Source: Curtobacterium sp. MCSS17_008
Lineage (GTDB): Bacteria > Actinomycetota > Actinomycetes > Actinomycetales > Microbacteriaceae
Assembly (NCBI RefSeq): GCF_003234185.1
Contig: NZ_QKSM01000012.1
Span: forward strand, 1-64,000
Length of the DNA stretch: 64,000 nucleotides
Direction: 5' to 3'
Shown here: positions 39,448-48,691 of the stretch, in pieces
How positions within the stretch are numbered: the first letter of the stretch is position 1
Layout of the letters: each line of letters starts with the position of its first letter
Translations under genes and position numbers: made by a program
Notes under the pieces: generated by a model
What the model was told of the DNA's origin: nothing
Database searches by the model: none
What the model saw: the letters and a program-made list of their open reading frames with translations, nothing else

Positions 39448-40119
39448 TCAGGCGGGGGAGGTCGTCACCGAGGACGCACCGGCCCAGTCGCCCGTCGCCA
39501 GGTACTCGACCTTCTTGGCGATCGACACCGCGTGGTCGGCGAAGCGCTCGTGGTAGCGCGAGGCGAGGGTCGCGTCGACGGTGTCGATCGGGTTGCCCTT
39601 CCAGGTCTCGCCGAGCACGAAGTCGAACACGCTGGCGTGCAGCTCGTCGACGGCGTCGTCCTCGTCGCGGATCTCGGCGGCCAGGGCGATGTCCTCGGTC
39701 GCGAGCAGCCGCGTGAGCTTCTGGGCCATCTGCACGTCGTGCGCGCCCATCTCCTTGAAGGTACCGCGGAGCCCCTTCGGCACGACCTTCTCGGGGAAGC
39801 GCTGCCGGGCGAGCTGGGCGATGTGCTCGGCCATGTCGCCCATGCGCTCGAGCGAGGAGCTGACGCGCAGGGCGGTCACGACGACGCGGAGGTCGCGGGC
39901 GACCGGTGCCTGCCGCGCGAGGATGTCGATCGCGATCTCGTCGAGGCTGTTCGCGGCCGCGTCGATCTTGGCGTCGTCGGCGATCACCTCCTCGGCGAGG
40001 GCGACGTCCGACTCGCTGAACGCCTGGGTCGCACGGGTGATCGCGGACTCGACGAGCCCGGCGATCTCGGTCAGACGCTCCTGGACGTCCTGGAGCTCCT
40101 GCTGGAAGACTTCGCGCAT
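39448..40119 (-). CDS. phoU: Phosphate signalling complex protein PhoU
   Basis: Negative regulator that links the Pst transporter to the SenX3-RegX3 two-component system, 223 residues, cytoplasmic. It is an all-helical tandem repeat of two three-helix PhoU domains with metal-binding acidic motifs, including VVTALRVSSSLERMGDMAEH in the first and ALAAEIRDEDDAVDELH in the second. The ATG at 40119 starts MREVFQQELQ. A PHO box lies upstream and a T-tailed hairpin downstream, so it is its own transcription unit, separate from pstSCAB. Confidence 0.95.
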   Translation of the reverse strand: MREVFQQELQDVQERLTEIAGLVESAITRATQAFSESDVALAEEVIADDAKIDAAANSLDEIAIDILARQAPVARDLRVVVTALRVSSSLERMGDMAEHIAQLARQRFPEKVVPKGLRGTFKEMGAHDVQMAQKLTRLLATEDIALAAEIRDEDDAVDELHASVFDFVLGETWKGNPIDTVDATLASRYHERFADHAVSIAKKVEYLATGDWAGASSVTTSPA

Positions 40120-40151
40120 GGGGGATGTGCCTCTCTGATGCGTACCGGTCG

Positions 40152-40195
40152 AGTGTCGTCAGCCCAGGTGAACGAACGGTGACCTGCGGCTGAAC
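40152..40195 (-). promoter_or_regulatory. PHO box upstream of phoU
   Basis: Three 7-base units in 11-base register: GGTGAAC (40167), GGTGACC (40178) and GCTGAAC (40189), on the same strand relative to the gene as in the pstS PHO box. GACACT (minus strand, 40152-40157) is a possible -10 box. Isolated GGTGAAC at 40232 may serve senX3. RegX3 or PhoP is the likely binder. Confidence 0.75.
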
Positions 40196-40265
40196 ACATC
40201 GCGATCCGGACCCGGAATCCCGCCACCACGGGGTGAACGGCGTCGGAACCCCGTGTGACGATCCC

Positions 40266-40277
40266 TACACTGGCGGC
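40266..40277 (+). promoter_or_regulatory. Leaderless promoter -10 box (TACACT) of senX3
   Basis: TACACT at 40266-40271 is six bases before the senX3 ATG. Confidence 0.65.
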
Positions 40278-41444
40278 ATGGACAACGCGTGGCTCGTGCC
40301 ACTGTCGATGCTCCTCGGCGGGGTCTTCGGCGCGGGCGTCGTGGTGCTGATCATCACGGCGGAGCGCACGGCCCGGGCAGCCGACGTCGCGGAACGGACG
40401 CTGCCCGACGGCGTCGCCGCGGTCATCGCCACGATGCACAACCCGGCCGTGGTCGTCGACCCGTCGAACACGGTCGTCGCCGCGTCGCCGCAGGCGCTCA
40501 CGGTCGGGCTGGTCGTGCGGCGGAAGCTCGTGCACGACGAGCTCGCCGAGCTCGTCGACCGGGTGCGCAGGAGCGGCGAGATGGCGTCCGACGAACTCGA
40601 GCTCCCGCGCGGACGCAGCGGCGAGCTGGTCGGCTACCTGAGCTTCCGGGCCGCGCAGCTCGGCAACCGCTACGTGCTCGTCACGGCCGACGACCTGACC
40701 GAGAGCCGACGCATCGACGAGGTCCGGCGGGACTTCGTGGCGAACATCTCCCACGAGCTGAAGACGCCCATCGGGGCGATCGGGCTCCTCGCCGAGACCC
40801 TCGTGCTCGCCGCGGACGACCCCGAGCACGTGAAGAAGTTCGCGACGCAGCTCATCACCGAGTCCGAGCGGCTCGGCGCCCTGACGAAGGACATCATCGA
40901 GTTGTCGCGGCTGCAGTCGGTGGACACCCTCGAGAACAGCGAGGAGACCTCGGTCGACAAGATCGTGCAGGCCGCGGTCGACGCGAACGAGGTCGTCGCC
41001 CGTGCCCGTGACATCGAACTCGTGCGTGCGAAGCGGTCGAAGCTCCGGGTCATGGGCGACCCGGGCCTGCTGCAGGTCGCGGTGTCGAACCTCATCGCGA
41101 ACGCCGTCAAGTACTCCCCGGACCACACCCGCGTCGGCGTCGGCGTCCGGCTGTCGAAGGGGTTCGTCGAGATCGCGGTGACCGACCAGGGCGTCGGCAT
41201 CCCCGAGGCCGATCTCGACCGGGTGTTCGAGCGGTTCTACCGCGTCGACCCCGCACGCTCGCGCGCGACCGGCGGCACCGGCCTCGGGCTCGCGATCGTC
41301 AAGCACGTCGTCGGCAACCACGGCGGCGACGTGCGCGTCTGGTCCCAGCCCGGCAAGGGCTCGACCTTCACGATCCGTCTGCCCGAGGCGGATCCCGAAC
41401 TCACCACCGCACTCGAAGAGCAACTGGAAGAGCAGCCATCGTGA
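40278..41444 (+). CDS. senX3: Sensor histidine kinase SenX3
   Basis: The membrane sensor of the phosphate-responsive SenX3-RegX3 system, 388 residues. A single N-terminal helix (about 5-26) is followed by a PAS-like domain (about 45-140). The H-box is FVANISHELKTPIGAIGL with the phosphoacceptor His near 159. The ATPase domain shows NLIANAVKYSP, GVGIPEADLDRVFERFYR and GGTGLGLAIVKHVV. It is divergent from phoU and translationally coupled to regX3 by GTGA. PhoU should repress it when phosphate is plentiful (known for the family). Confidence 0.94.
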   Translation: MDNAWLVPLSMLLGGVFGAGVVVLIITAERTARAADVAERTLPDGVAAVIATMHNPAVVVDPSNTVVAASPQALTVGLVVRRKLVHDELAELVDRVRRSGEMASDELELPRGRSGELVGYLSFRAAQLGNRYVLVTADDLTESRRIDEVRRDFVANISHELKTPIGAIGLLAETLVLAADDPEHVKKFATQLITESERLGALTKDIIELSRLQSVDTLENSEETSVDKIVQAAVDANEVVARARDIELVRAKRSKLRVMGDPGLLQVAVSNLIANAVKYSPDHTRVGVGVRLSKGFVEIAVTDQGVGIPEADLDRVFERFYRVDPARSRATGGTGLGLAIVKHVVGNHGGDVRVWSQPGKGSTFTIRLPEADPELTTALEEQLEEQPS

Positions 41445-42121
41445 CCAAGATCCTCATCGTCGACGACGAGCCGGCCCTGAGCGAGCCCCTGGAGTTCCTG
41501 CTGCAGCGCGAGGGGTACGAGACCTCCGTCGCCGCCGACGGCGTGACCGCGCTGTCGAAGTTCGACGCCGAGAACCCGGACCTCGTGCTGCTCGACCTCA
41601 TGCTGCCGGGGCTGAGCGGCACCGAGGTGTGCCGGCAGATCCGCACGCGGTCGAACGTGCCGATCATCATGCTCACCGCGAAGGACTCCGAGGTGGACAT
41701 CGTCGTCGGGCTCGAGCTCGGCGCCGACGACTACGTGACGAAGCCGTACTCGACGCGCGAGCTCCTGGCCCGGCTGCGTGCCGTGCTGCGGCGCCGCACC
41801 GAGGAGGACCCGGGCGACACCGGGATCCTGCAGGTCGGCGGCATCCGGATGGACGTCGAACGGCACACGGTGTCGGTGGACGGCTCCGAGACGCCGATGC
41901 CGCTCAAGGAGTTCGAGCTGCTCGAGCTGCTGCTCCGCAACGCCGGTCGGGTGCTCACCCGGGGGCAGCTGATCGACCGGGTGTGGGGCTCCGACTACTT
42001 CGGCGACACCAAGACGCTCGACGTGCACATCAAGCGCATCCGGTCGAAGATCGAGCGCGTGCCGAGCACGCCGGAGATCCTGGTCACGGTGCGCGGCCTG
42101 GGGTACCGCATCGAGGGCTGA
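41441..42121 (+). CDS. regX3: Response regulator RegX3
   Basis: An OmpR/PhoB-family DNA-binding regulator of 226 residues. The receiver has LIVDDEPALSEPLEFLLQRE, the phospho-acceptor Asp52 (LVLLDLMLPG) and the conserved Lys in VTKPYS. The winged-helix domain (about 128-226) has PLKEFELLELLLRNAGRVLT and TLDVHIKRIRSKIE. GTG start within the end of senX3. It is expected to bind the GTTCACC repeats upstream of pstS and phoU in this window. A 23-base-pair hairpin ends the operon. Confidence 0.94.
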   Translation: MTKILIVDDEPALSEPLEFLLQREGYETSVAADGVTALSKFDAENPDLVLLDLMLPGLSGTEVCRQIRTRSNVPIIMLTAKDSEVDIVVGLELGADDYVTKPYSTRELLARLRAVLRRRTEEDPGDTGILQVGGIRMDVERHTVSVDGSETPMPLKEFELLELLLRNAGRVLTRGQLIDRVWGSDYFGDTKTLDVHIKRIRSKIERVPSTPEILVTVRGLGYRIEG

Positions 42122-42171
42122 GCCCGCCAGCCGTCGTCGACGGCGCCGACCGGTGACGCTGGCCGGCGACG

Positions 42172-42220
42172 CACCGGAGGCCCGGTGCCGGTTCCGAGAA
42201 CCGGCACCGGGCCTCCGGTG
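42172..42220. terminator. Terminator between regX3 and the lipoprotein gene
   Basis: A perfect 23-base-pair stem with a 3-base loop between two convergent genes. It contains the GGAGGCCCGGTGC core shared with other terminators in the window. Confidence 0.9.
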
Positions 42221-42259
42221 CGTTGCGTCCGTTCGTCGCGCCGGTCCGGCGCGCGGGGA

Positions 42260-42913
42260 TCACTCGGTGCCGTTGTCGCCCTCGGATGAGTCGGTCTGCG
42301 AGTCGTCCGACTGCGTACCCGGTGCGGTCGCATCGCCCGTGGGCTGCGAGCCGCTCTCGGACGGCGAGGTCGCGGTGCTCGACGGGGTCGGCGTCGGTGC
42401 GAGCGTCTGGTACTCCTCGAGCGAGCTGGTCAGCACGGGGACGCTGGCCGAGACGCCCTCCGCGCCGGAGTACGAGAAGTAGACCTTGACGAGCGAGCCG
42501 GGGGTGGCGTCCGCCTGGTCGAACAGGACCTCGCGCCCCGTGGCGACCTCGGAACCCTGCTGCGTCGTGCCCTGCTGGCTGCTGTCGTCGCTGGTCGGGT
42601 CGGTCGGGTTCGCCAGGTCGAGGCGGCTGTTGGCCGGGACCTCGACGGTCTGGGTGTCGCCGCCGACCTCGATGGAGAGGGTCACGTCCTCGTCGGACGA
42701 GGTGTTGACGAGGGTGCCGAGGAACCGGGCCGCGTCACCGCTGTCGGAGATGAGGAGCGCGTTCCGGATGTCCACCGAACCGGTCGTCACGTTCACGCCG
42801 TCGGTGATCTGCTTGATCTCCTTGGTGTGGGCGGGCGACATGAACTCGCAGCCGGTGGCGCCGAGCGCGATGGATGCCGCAACGGCGACGGACACGAGTA
42901 CCCGAGCTCGCAA
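42260..42913 (-). CDS. Putative lipoprotein, 217 residues
   Basis: The N-terminus MRARVLVSVAVAASIALG is followed by ATGC, a lipobox with Cys22. The mature domain is a beta-sandwich-like region (about 35-165) with TGSVDIRNALLISD and ARFLGTLVNTSSDEDVTLSI. It ends in a Ser/Thr/Asp-rich disordered tail. The strong GGAGG with six-base spacing selects the TTG at 42913, although a GTG and an ATG lie farther upstream in frame. Similar uncharacterised lipoproteins precede carD in other Microbacteriaceae, as far as I recall. Confidence 0.78.
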   Translation of the reverse strand: MRARVLVSVAVAASIALGATGCEFMSPAHTKEIKQITDGVNVTTGSVDIRNALLISDSGDAARFLGTLVNTSSDEDVTLSIEVGGDTQTVEVPANSRLDLANPTDPTSDDSSQQGTTQQGSEVATGREVLFDQADATPGSLVKVYFSYSGAEGVSASVPVLTSSLEEYQTLAPTPTPSSTATSPSESGSQPTGDATAPGTQSDDSQTDSSEGDNGTE

Positions 42914-43020
42914 GAGATTCCTCCGGAAGATCACGATGTGGACCGGACGGTCCGACGCCATCCTACCGATCACCGGGGTGGTGGGGTGCCCAGGCCCCCT
43001 TACCCGAAAAGGGCTTGTGG

Positions 43021-43026
43021 TAAACT
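43021..43026 (+). promoter_or_regulatory. Candidate -10 box of carD
   Basis: TAAACT, 27 bases upstream of the carD ATG. No strong -35 match, which is usual for actinobacterial housekeeping promoters. The region just upstream, with the lipoprotein gene on the other strand, is a divergent promoter. Confidence 0.5.
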
Positions 43027-43053
43027 GGGGGTCCTGGGAACGGAGCCTGATAC

Positions 43054-43536
43054 ATGCAATTCGAGGTCGGCGAGACCGTCGTCTACCCCCACCACGGGGC
43101 GGCAACCATCTCTGAAGTCAAGACGCGCGTCATCAAGGGCGAGGAAAAGGTCTACCTGAAGCTGCGTGTCACGCAGGGTGACCTGACGATCGAGGTGCCG
43201 GCGGACAACGTCGACCTCGTCGGCGTCCGTGACGTGATCGGCAAGGAAGGCCTCGACAAGGTCTTCGAAGTCCTGCGGGCCCCCTTCACCGAGGAGCCCA
43301 CCAACTGGTCGCGCCGGTACAAGGCGAACCTGGAGAAGCTGGCGTCCGGTGACGTCATCAAGGTGTCCGAGGTCGTCCGCGACCTCTGGCGTCGCGACCA
43401 GGACCGCGGGCTGTCCGCGGGCGAGAAGCGGATGCTGGCGAAGGCCCGGCAGATCCTCGTCTCCGAGCTCGCCCTGGCCGAGAAGACCGACGAGGACAAG
43501 GCATCGACCGTCCTCGACGAGGTCCTCGCCTCCTAG
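43054..43536 (+). CDS. carD: CarD-family transcription regulator
   Basis: An essential RNA polymerase-binding regulator that stabilises open promoter complexes, 160 residues. The N-terminal RID domain (about 1-55, [20 protein letters not shown]) contacts the beta subunit. The C-terminal helical DNA-binding domain carries Trp85 ([14 protein letters not shown]), at the same position as the wedge tryptophan of mycobacterial CarD. GGAG lies eight bases before the ATG. It heads the conserved order carD-ispD-ispF-cysS-rlmB. Confidence 0.95.
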   Translation: MQFEVGETVVYPHHGAATISEVKTRVIKGEEKVYLKLRVTQGDLTIEVPADNVDLVGVRDVIGKEGLDKVFEVLRAPFTEEPTNWSRRYKANLEKLASGDVIKVSEVVRDLWRRDQDRGLSAGEKRMLAKARQILVSELALAEKTDEDKASTVLDEVLAS

Positions 43537-43557
43537 CGCGAACCGCAGCTGGACCAC

Positions 43558-43610
43558 ACGACGACGACCGCCCTGCTCCCCGAACGGGTGAGCAGGGCGG
43601 TCGTCGTCGT
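43558..43610 (+). terminator. 21-bp hairpin between carD and ispDF that covers the ispDF start
   Basis: Perfect arms at 43558-43578 and 43590-43610 with an 11-base loop. It lies 22 bases after the carD stop and looks like its terminator, but the GTG start of ispDF (43588-43590) sits at the loop edge and the 3' arm encodes SRAVVVV. Either partial termination or translational control is possible. Confidence 0.75.
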
Positions 43611-44757
43611 CGCGGCGGGTTCCGGCACCCGGCTCGGCATCGGGGACGCCAAGGCGTTCGTCCCGGTCGCCGGCGAGCTGATGCTCACCCGGGCGCTCCG
43701 GACGGTGTTCACGCTCGCCGAACCCACCGCCGTCGTGGTCGTCGCCCCCGCCGCCCGGCTCGACGAGTGCCGCGCGCTGGTGACCGCCGTCGCCGGGCCC
43801 GCGGCCGACCTCACCGCGGTCGTCGCCGGCGGCGCGGACCGGCACGCCTCGGTGCAGGCGGGCCTCGACGCCCTGCCGGAGGGCGTCGAGTGGGTCGGCG
43901 TGCACGACGCCGCGCGCTGCCTGACCCCGGCCGCGCAGTTCGACGCGGTGTTCGCCCGTGCGCGGGAGACCGGGGACGGCGTCGTGCCGGCCCTGCCCGT
44001 CACGGACACGGTCAAGCGGGTCGAGGGCGACGTCGTGGTCGAGACCGTCGACCGGTCGGCCCTCGTCGGGGTGCAGACGCCGCAGGTCTTCCCGCTGGGC
44101 GCGCTGCGGGCCGCGTACGCGGTCGCCGTGCAGTCCGAGACCGACGACGCCGGGGTGTTCCGGGCCGCCGGCGGCACGGTCCGCACGGTCCCGGGCGACG
44201 CCGACGCGTTCAAGGTCACGACGAGGTGGGACCTCGCACGCGCCGAGGCGCTCGTCGCGGACCGACAGGTCGCCGCCGGCTCGGCACCGGTCGTCCGTGT
44301 CGGCCTCGGGGTCGACGTGCACGCCTTCGACGCGGCGTCGCCGTGCCGGGTGGGCCTGCTCGACTTCCCGGGCGAGGCCGGCCTCTCCGGGCACAGCGAC
44401 GGTGACGCCGTGGCGCACGCGGTCTGCGACGCCCTGCTGTCCGCCGGCGGCCTCGGTGACATCGGTGCGCGCTTCGGGACGTCGGACCCGCGGTACGCCG
44501 GCGCCTCCGGGGACGTCTTCGTCCGCGGGGCCGTCGAGCTCCTGCTGCAGGCCGGACTCGTCCCGACCTCGGTCACGGTCCAGGTGATCGGGAACCGCCC
44601 CCGCATCGGCGCCCGGCGCGACGAGATGCAGGCGGCCCTCGGCGCGGTCGTCGGCGCTCCCGTCGCGGTCTCCGGCACCACCACGGACGGCCTCGGCCTG
44701 ACCGGGCGCGGCGAGGGGCTCGCCGCGATCGCGACGGCCGTCGTCCGACCGGTCTGA
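43588..44757 (+). CDS. ispDF: Bifunctional IspD/IspF (MEP isoprenoid pathway)
   Basis: A fused enzyme of 389 residues. The IspD part (about 1-225, MEP cytidylyltransferase) has [23 protein letters not shown] and [16 protein letters not shown]. The IspF part (from about 232, MECDP synthase) has [29 protein letters not shown] and the C-terminal [19 protein letters not shown]. The intervening IspE step is encoded elsewhere. The GTG start lies in a hairpin loop with no ribosome binding site. The frame is open back to 43537 and a CTG at 43549 could be an alternative start, so the N-terminus is uncertain. Confidence 0.93.
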   Translation: MSRAVVVVAAGSGTRLGIGDAKAFVPVAGELMLTRALRTVFTLAEPTAVVVVAPAARLDECRALVTAVAGPAADLTAVVAGGADRHASVQAGLDALPEGVEWVGVHDAARCLTPAAQFDAVFARARETGDGVVPALPVTDTVKRVEGDVVVETVDRSALVGVQTPQVFPLGALRAAYAVAVQSETDDAGVFRAAGGTVRTVPGDADAFKVTTRWDLARAEALVADRQVAAGSAPVVRVGLGVDVHAFDAASPCRVGLLDFPGEAGLSGHSDGDAVAHAVCDALLSAGGLGDIGARFGTSDPRYAGASGDVFVRGAVELLLQAGLVPTSVTVQVIGNRPRIGARRDEMQAALGAVVGAPVAVSGTTTDGLGLTGRGEGLAAIATAVVRPV

Positions 44758-44762
44758 CGTCC

Positions 44763-44774
44763 TAGGCTTGGGCC
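44763..44774 (+). promoter_or_regulatory. Leaderless promoter -10 box (TAGGCT) of cysS
   Basis: TAGGCT at 44763-44768, six bases before the GTG start, seven bases after the ispDF stop. Confidence 0.6.
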
Positions 44775-46184
44775 GTGACCGTTCGCCTGTACGACTCCCG
44801 CGCCGCAGCCGTCGTCGACCTCGTCCCCCTGGTCGACGGACAGGTGAGCATGTACGTGTGCGGACCGACGGTGCAGTCGTCGCCGCACATCGGTCACCTG
44901 CGCTCGGCCCTGGTCTACGACATCTGGCGGCGCTGGCTGACGTACCGCGGCTACCGGGTGACCCTGGTGCGGAACGTCACCGACATCGACGACAAGGTGC
45001 TCGACCTCGCCGCGGGCACCGACGAGCAGTGGTTCGCGCGGGCGTACCGCGTCGAGCGGGAGTTCACCGCCGCGTACGACGCCCTCGGCATCCTCGCCCC
45101 GACCTACGAGCCGCGGGCCACCGCGAGCGTGCCGCAGATGCACGAGATCATCGAGCGGCTCGTCGACCGCGGTCACGCGTACGCCGCGTCCGACGGGTCG
45201 GGCGACGTCTACTTCGACACCGGCAGCTGGGAGGCGTACGGCGCCCTGACCCGGCAGCGTCGCGAGGACATGGTCGAGGCGGCGGACGCCGACCCGCGGG
45301 GCAAGCGCGACCCGCGGGACTTCGCGCTCTGGAAGGGCGCGAAGCCGGGAGAGCCCGCCACCGCGACCTGGGACTCGCCGTGGGGGCCGGGACGCCCGGG
45401 CTGGCACATCGAGTGCTCCGCCATGTCACGGCGCTACCTCGGCCCCGCGTTCGACATCCACGGCGGCGGGCTCGACCTGCGCTTCCCGCACCACGAGAAC
45501 GAGCTCGCGCAGTCGACCGCGGCCGGTGACGCGTTCGCGTCGTACTGGCTGCACAACGGGCTGGTGACCGTCGAGGGACAGAAGATGTCGAAGTCGCTCG
45601 GCAACTCGATCTTCGCAGCCGACTTCCTCGGGTCCGCCCGGCCGGCGGTCGTCCGCTACTTCCTCGGCGCCGCGCACTACCGGTCGTCGATCGACCACCA
45701 CGAGGGGTCGCTGACCGAGGCCGAGGCGGCGTACGACCGCATCGAGGGGTTCCTCTCGCGCGCCGAACCGCGGCTCGAGGGGGTCGTGCTCCGGGACGCC
45801 CCGTCCGTGCCCGAGGCCTTCGCGGCCGCGATGGACGACGACCTCGCGGTGCCCCAGGCCCTCGCCGTGCTGCACGAGACGGTCCGCGCGGGGAACGCGG
45901 CCCTCGACGCCGACGATGCGGAAGCGCTCGGGACCGCGTACCATCAGGTGGCCGCGATGGTCGAGGTCCTCGGCATCGACCCGCGAGCGGCCCACTGGTC
46001 CGGCGGTGCGCAGGACGTCTCGGCCGCACCGCTCGCCGCGCTCGTCGACCGCCTCGTGCAGGAGCGCGCCGACGCCCGTGCGGCACGCGACTTCGCCACG
46101 GCGGACCGGGTGCGCGACGACCTCGCAGCCGCGGGGATCACCATCGAGGACACCGCAGCAGGAACACGCTGGAGCATCGCCTGA
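44775..46184 (+). CDS. cysS: Cysteinyl-tRNA synthetase
   Basis: Charges tRNA-Cys with cysteine; 469 residues, normal length. The zinc and HIGH region is [19 protein letters not shown], the second zinc ligands are in WHIECSAMS and FPHHENE, and the KMSKS loop is [11 protein letters not shown]. This is CysS and not the paralogous mycothiol ligase MshC, since the C-terminal anticodon-binding domain ([20 protein letters not shown]) is present. It probably forms an operon with rlmB 28 bases downstream. Confidence 0.96.
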   Translation: MTVRLYDSRAAAVVDLVPLVDGQVSMYVCGPTVQSSPHIGHLRSALVYDIWRRWLTYRGYRVTLVRNVTDIDDKVLDLAAGTDEQWFARAYRVEREFTAAYDALGILAPTYEPRATASVPQMHEIIERLVDRGHAYAASDGSGDVYFDTGSWEAYGALTRQRREDMVEAADADPRGKRDPRDFALWKGAKPGEPATATWDSPWGPGRPGWHIECSAMSRRYLGPAFDIHGGGLDLRFPHHENELAQSTAAGDAFASYWLHNGLVTVEGQKMSKSLGNSIFAADFLGSARPAVVRYFLGAAHYRSSIDHHEGSLTEAEAAYDRIEGFLSRAEPRLEGVVLRDAPSVPEAFAAAMDDDLAVPQALAVLHETVRAGNAALDADDAEALGTAYHQVAAMVEVLGIDPRAAHWSGGAQDVSAAPLAALVDRLVQERADARAARDFATADRVRDDLAAAGITIEDTAAGTRWSIA

Positions 46185-46212
46185 CAACGGCCGTGCCGGA
46201 CAGGAGAGAGCA

Positions 46213-47223
46213 ATGAAGAACGTCTCGGGGAGCAAGAAGGGCCGGCCGGGCGCCGTCCGCTCCGGCCGCAAGGGCAACAAGCAGGTCGGCTCCGGCGGCC
46301 AGGGCGCGCAGGCGCTCGAGGGCCGGAAGCCGACGCCCAAGGCCGAGGACCGCCCGTACCACCCGGCCGGCAAGCGCAAGGCGGCGAAGGAGCGGCTCGA
46401 CGCGGCCCGTGGTCGGCACGGCGCATCGAGCTCGCCGCAGCAGCGCACGAGCCGGCCGCCGCAGCGCAAGGCCGACGACTCGGAGCTCGTGACCGGGCGC
46501 AACTCGGTGCTCGAGGCCCTGCGCACGAAGACGCCGTCGACGACGCTCTACGTCGCCGCCCGCATCGAGGTCGACGACCGCGTCAAGGAGATCCTGGCGC
46601 TGGCGAACCACCGCGGTGTGCCGATCATGGAGATCATGCGTCCGGAGCTCGACCGGATCACGGGGCACGACAGCGTGCACCAGGGCGTCGCGCTCAAGGT
46701 GCCCGCGTACGAGTACGCCGTCGCCGAGGACATCGCCGAGCGCGCGTTCTCGCGCGACCAGGTGCCGCTCATGGTGGCGCTCGACGGCATCACCGACCCG
46801 CGCAACCTCGGTGCGATCATCCGCTCGACCGCGGCCTTCGGCGGGCACGGCGTCATCGTGCCGCAGCGCCGCTCGGTGGGTGTGACCGCCTCCGCGTGGA
46901 AGACGAGTGCCGGTGCCGCTGCCCGGACGCCCGTCGCGATGGCCCCGAACCTGACGCAGACCCTCAAGTCGCTGAAGTCGATGGGGCTCTTCGTGCTCGG
47001 CCTGGCGGGCGACGGCGACGTGCAGCTCGATCAGCTCGAGCTCGCCGACCGGCCGATCGTGATCGTCGTCGGCTCGGAGGGCAAGGGCCTGTCGCGCCTG
47101 GTGACCGAGACCTGCGACGCGGTCGTCTCGATCCCGATCTCGAGCGCCACCGAGTCCCTGAACGCCGGCATCGCCGCGAGCGTCACCCTGTGGGAGGTCG
47201 CCCGACGCCGTCGCGCCGAGTAG
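46213..47223 (+). CDS. rlmB: 23S rRNA (guanosine-2'-O-)-methyltransferase RlmB
   Basis: A SpoU/TrmH-family 2'-O-methyltransferase for G2251-type sites of 23S rRNA, 336 residues. A basic low-complexity N-terminal extension of about 90 residues precedes the substrate-binding domain (ELVTGRNSVLEALRTK) and the SPOUT catalytic knot: DPRNLGAIIRSTAAFG, IVVGSEGKGLSRL and IPISSATESLNAGIAASV. ATG after AGGAGAGAG. A 21-base-pair hairpin ends the carD-ispDF-cysS-rlmB cluster. Confidence 0.94.
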   Translation: MKNVSGSKKGRPGAVRSGRKGNKQVGSGGQGAQALEGRKPTPKAEDRPYHPAGKRKAAKERLDAARGRHGASSSPQQRTSRPPQRKADDSELVTGRNSVLEALRTKTPSTTLYVAARIEVDDRVKEILALANHRGVPIMEIMRPELDRITGHDSVHQGVALKVPAYEYAVAEDIAERAFSRDQVPLMVALDGITDPRNLGAIIRSTAAFGGHGVIVPQRRSVGVTASAWKTSAGAAARTPVAMAPNLTQTLKSLKSMGLFVLGLAGDGDVQLDQLELADRPIVIVVGSEGKGLSRLVTETCDAVVSIPISSATESLNAGIAASVTLWEVARRRRAE

Positions 47224-47246
47224 CGCAGGCCGCACCAGCGCACCGC

Positions 47247-47291
47247 CAGGAGGCCCGGTGCCGGTCCCGGGGACCGGCACCGGGCCTCCTG
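47247..47291. terminator. Terminator between rlmB and the DUF4032 gene
   Basis: A perfect 21-base-pair stem with a 3-base loop (cgg) between convergent genes. Core AGGAGGCCCGGTGCCGG. Confidence 0.9.
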
Positions 47292-47300
47292 TCCGTCCGA

Positions 47301-48608
47301 CTACACCGACGCGCGCCAGTCCTCGACGTCGTCCTCGTCCGACACCCCGTCGTCGTCGAGCACCGGGATCGGCAACGTGATCGACGACGTCGGCGGGTTG
47401 ATGAGCAACCGCTCGTCACGACGGTGCCGCAGCACGTCGTTGATGTACGCGGTGGTGGCCTCCGGGAGCGAGACCGAGCGCTCCTCTTCCTGCGACATGT
47501 ACCAGCGGTGCTCGAGCAGCTCGTGGAACACCTCCGCCGGCTCGAGCCGACCACGCAGGTCGCGGGGGATCGAGCGGACGACGGGTTCGAACACCCGCGA
47601 CACCCACTCGTGCGCCACCATCTCCTCGTCGAGCTGGTCGCGCCCGTTCCGCGCCCGGTACGCGTCGAGGTCGTTGAGCAGTCGGCGGGCCTGGTTCTCG
47701 CCGGCGTCGAGGCCGGTCAGGCGCAGCAGCCGGCGCTGGTGGTGCCCGGCGTCGACGACCTTCGGCTGGATCCGCACCTGCGAACCGCCCTCGGTCGTGT
47801 GGATCGAGAGCTCCTCGATGTCGAACCCGAGCGCGTTGAGCCGCTCGACGCGGTCGTTGATGCGCCAGCGCTCCTTGACGTCGAACTGCTCCGTGCCGGT
47901 CAGTTCCTTCCAGAGCGTCCGGTACTGCGCGACGATCCGGTTCGAGACGTCCACGGGGTCGGCGTTCTCGTCGAGCCGCCCGCCCGCCTCGAGGTCCAGG
48001 AGCTCACCGGCGATGTTCACCCGCGCGACCTCGAGGTCGTTCTCGCGCTGCCCGTTCGACAGTCCGCCCGGGTAGAGCTTGCCGGTCTCCGCGTCGACCA
48101 GGTAGGCGGCGAAGGCGCCCGCGTCACGCCGGAACAGCGTGTTCGACAGGGAGACGTCGCCCCAGTAGAAGCCGATGACGTGCAGGCGGACGAGCAGCAG
48201 CGCGAGGGCGTCGACGAGTCGCGTGGCGGTGTCCGGGCGCAGCGTCTGCGAGTACAGCGCCCGGTACGGCAGCGAGAAGCGCAGGTGTCGGGTGACGAGG
48301 ACCGGGTGCAGGGGCTCCCCGTCGGCGTCGACCCGGTTCGTGATCACGGCGACGGGGTCGACGCACGGCACGTCCATCCGCTGCAGGGTGCGGAGCATCT
48401 CGTACTCGGCCCGCGCGACCTCCTCGCCGGTCTCCTTGACCGCGGCGACGTACCCGCTCAGGTGCACGAAGCGCACCAGGTGCCGCGAGATGCCCTTCGG
48501 CAGCGCGACGATGACGTCGTCCGGCCAGTCCTCGAGCGGCAGGTCCCACGGCAGGTCGAGCAGCCCGGGGTCGACGGTCGCTGCGGTGATGGAGAGGGAG
48601 TCGGGCAC
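47301..48608 (-). CDS. DUF4032 protein with protein-kinase-like fold
   Basis: A 435-residue cytoplasmic protein. The N-terminal half resembles lipopolysaccharide-kinase-like folds: VRFVHLSGYVAAVKETGEEV (a VAIK-like Lys), then HVIGFYWGDVSLSNTLFR in place of HxDxxxxN and AYLVDAETGKLY as a DFG-like segment. The C-terminal half (about 230-435) is the DUF4032 region with RWRINDRVERLNALGFD. Kinase activity is possible but unproven. GTG start. Conserved in Actinobacteria, function unknown. Confidence 0.8.
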   Translation of the reverse strand: MPDSLSITAATVDPGLLDLPWDLPLEDWPDDVIVALPKGISRHLVRFVHLSGYVAAVKETGEEVARAEYEMLRTLQRMDVPCVDPVAVITNRVDADGEPLHPVLVTRHLRFSLPYRALYSQTLRPDTATRLVDALALLLVRLHVIGFYWGDVSLSNTLFRRDAGAFAAYLVDAETGKLYPGGLSNGQRENDLEVARVNIAGELLDLEAGGRLDENADPVDVSNRIVAQYRTLWKELTGTEQFDVKERWRINDRVERLNALGFDIEELSIHTTEGGSQVRIQPKVVDAGHHQRRLLRLTGLDAGENQARRLLNDLDAYRARNGRDQLDEEMVAHEWVSRVFEPVVRSIPRDLRGRLEPAEVFHELLEHRWYMSQEEERSVSLPEATTAYINDVLRHRRDERLLINPPTSSITLPIPVLDDDGVSDEDDVEDWRASV

Positions 48609-48643
48609 GGTTGGCTCCAGTCGGTGCGGTGGTCTGACAGACG

Positions 48644-48675
48644 GGAGGCGCGGTGCCCGCCGGCACCGCGCCTCC
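48644..48675 (-). terminator. Terminator after the sugar ABC ATPase gene
   Basis: Arms ggaggcgcggtgcc and ggcaccgcgcctcc, 14 pairs, 4-base loop, 17 bases after the ATPase stop. Confidence 0.85.
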
Positions 48676-48691
48676 TGTTCGACTTCCGGTG

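Noticed and set aside
43537-43587. Longer IspDF N-terminus from a CTG at 43549
   Set aside because: The frame is open and I cannot exclude it, but CTG starts are rare, no ribosome binding site precedes it, and the IspD motif starts right after the GTG. I kept the GTG and flagged the uncertainty.
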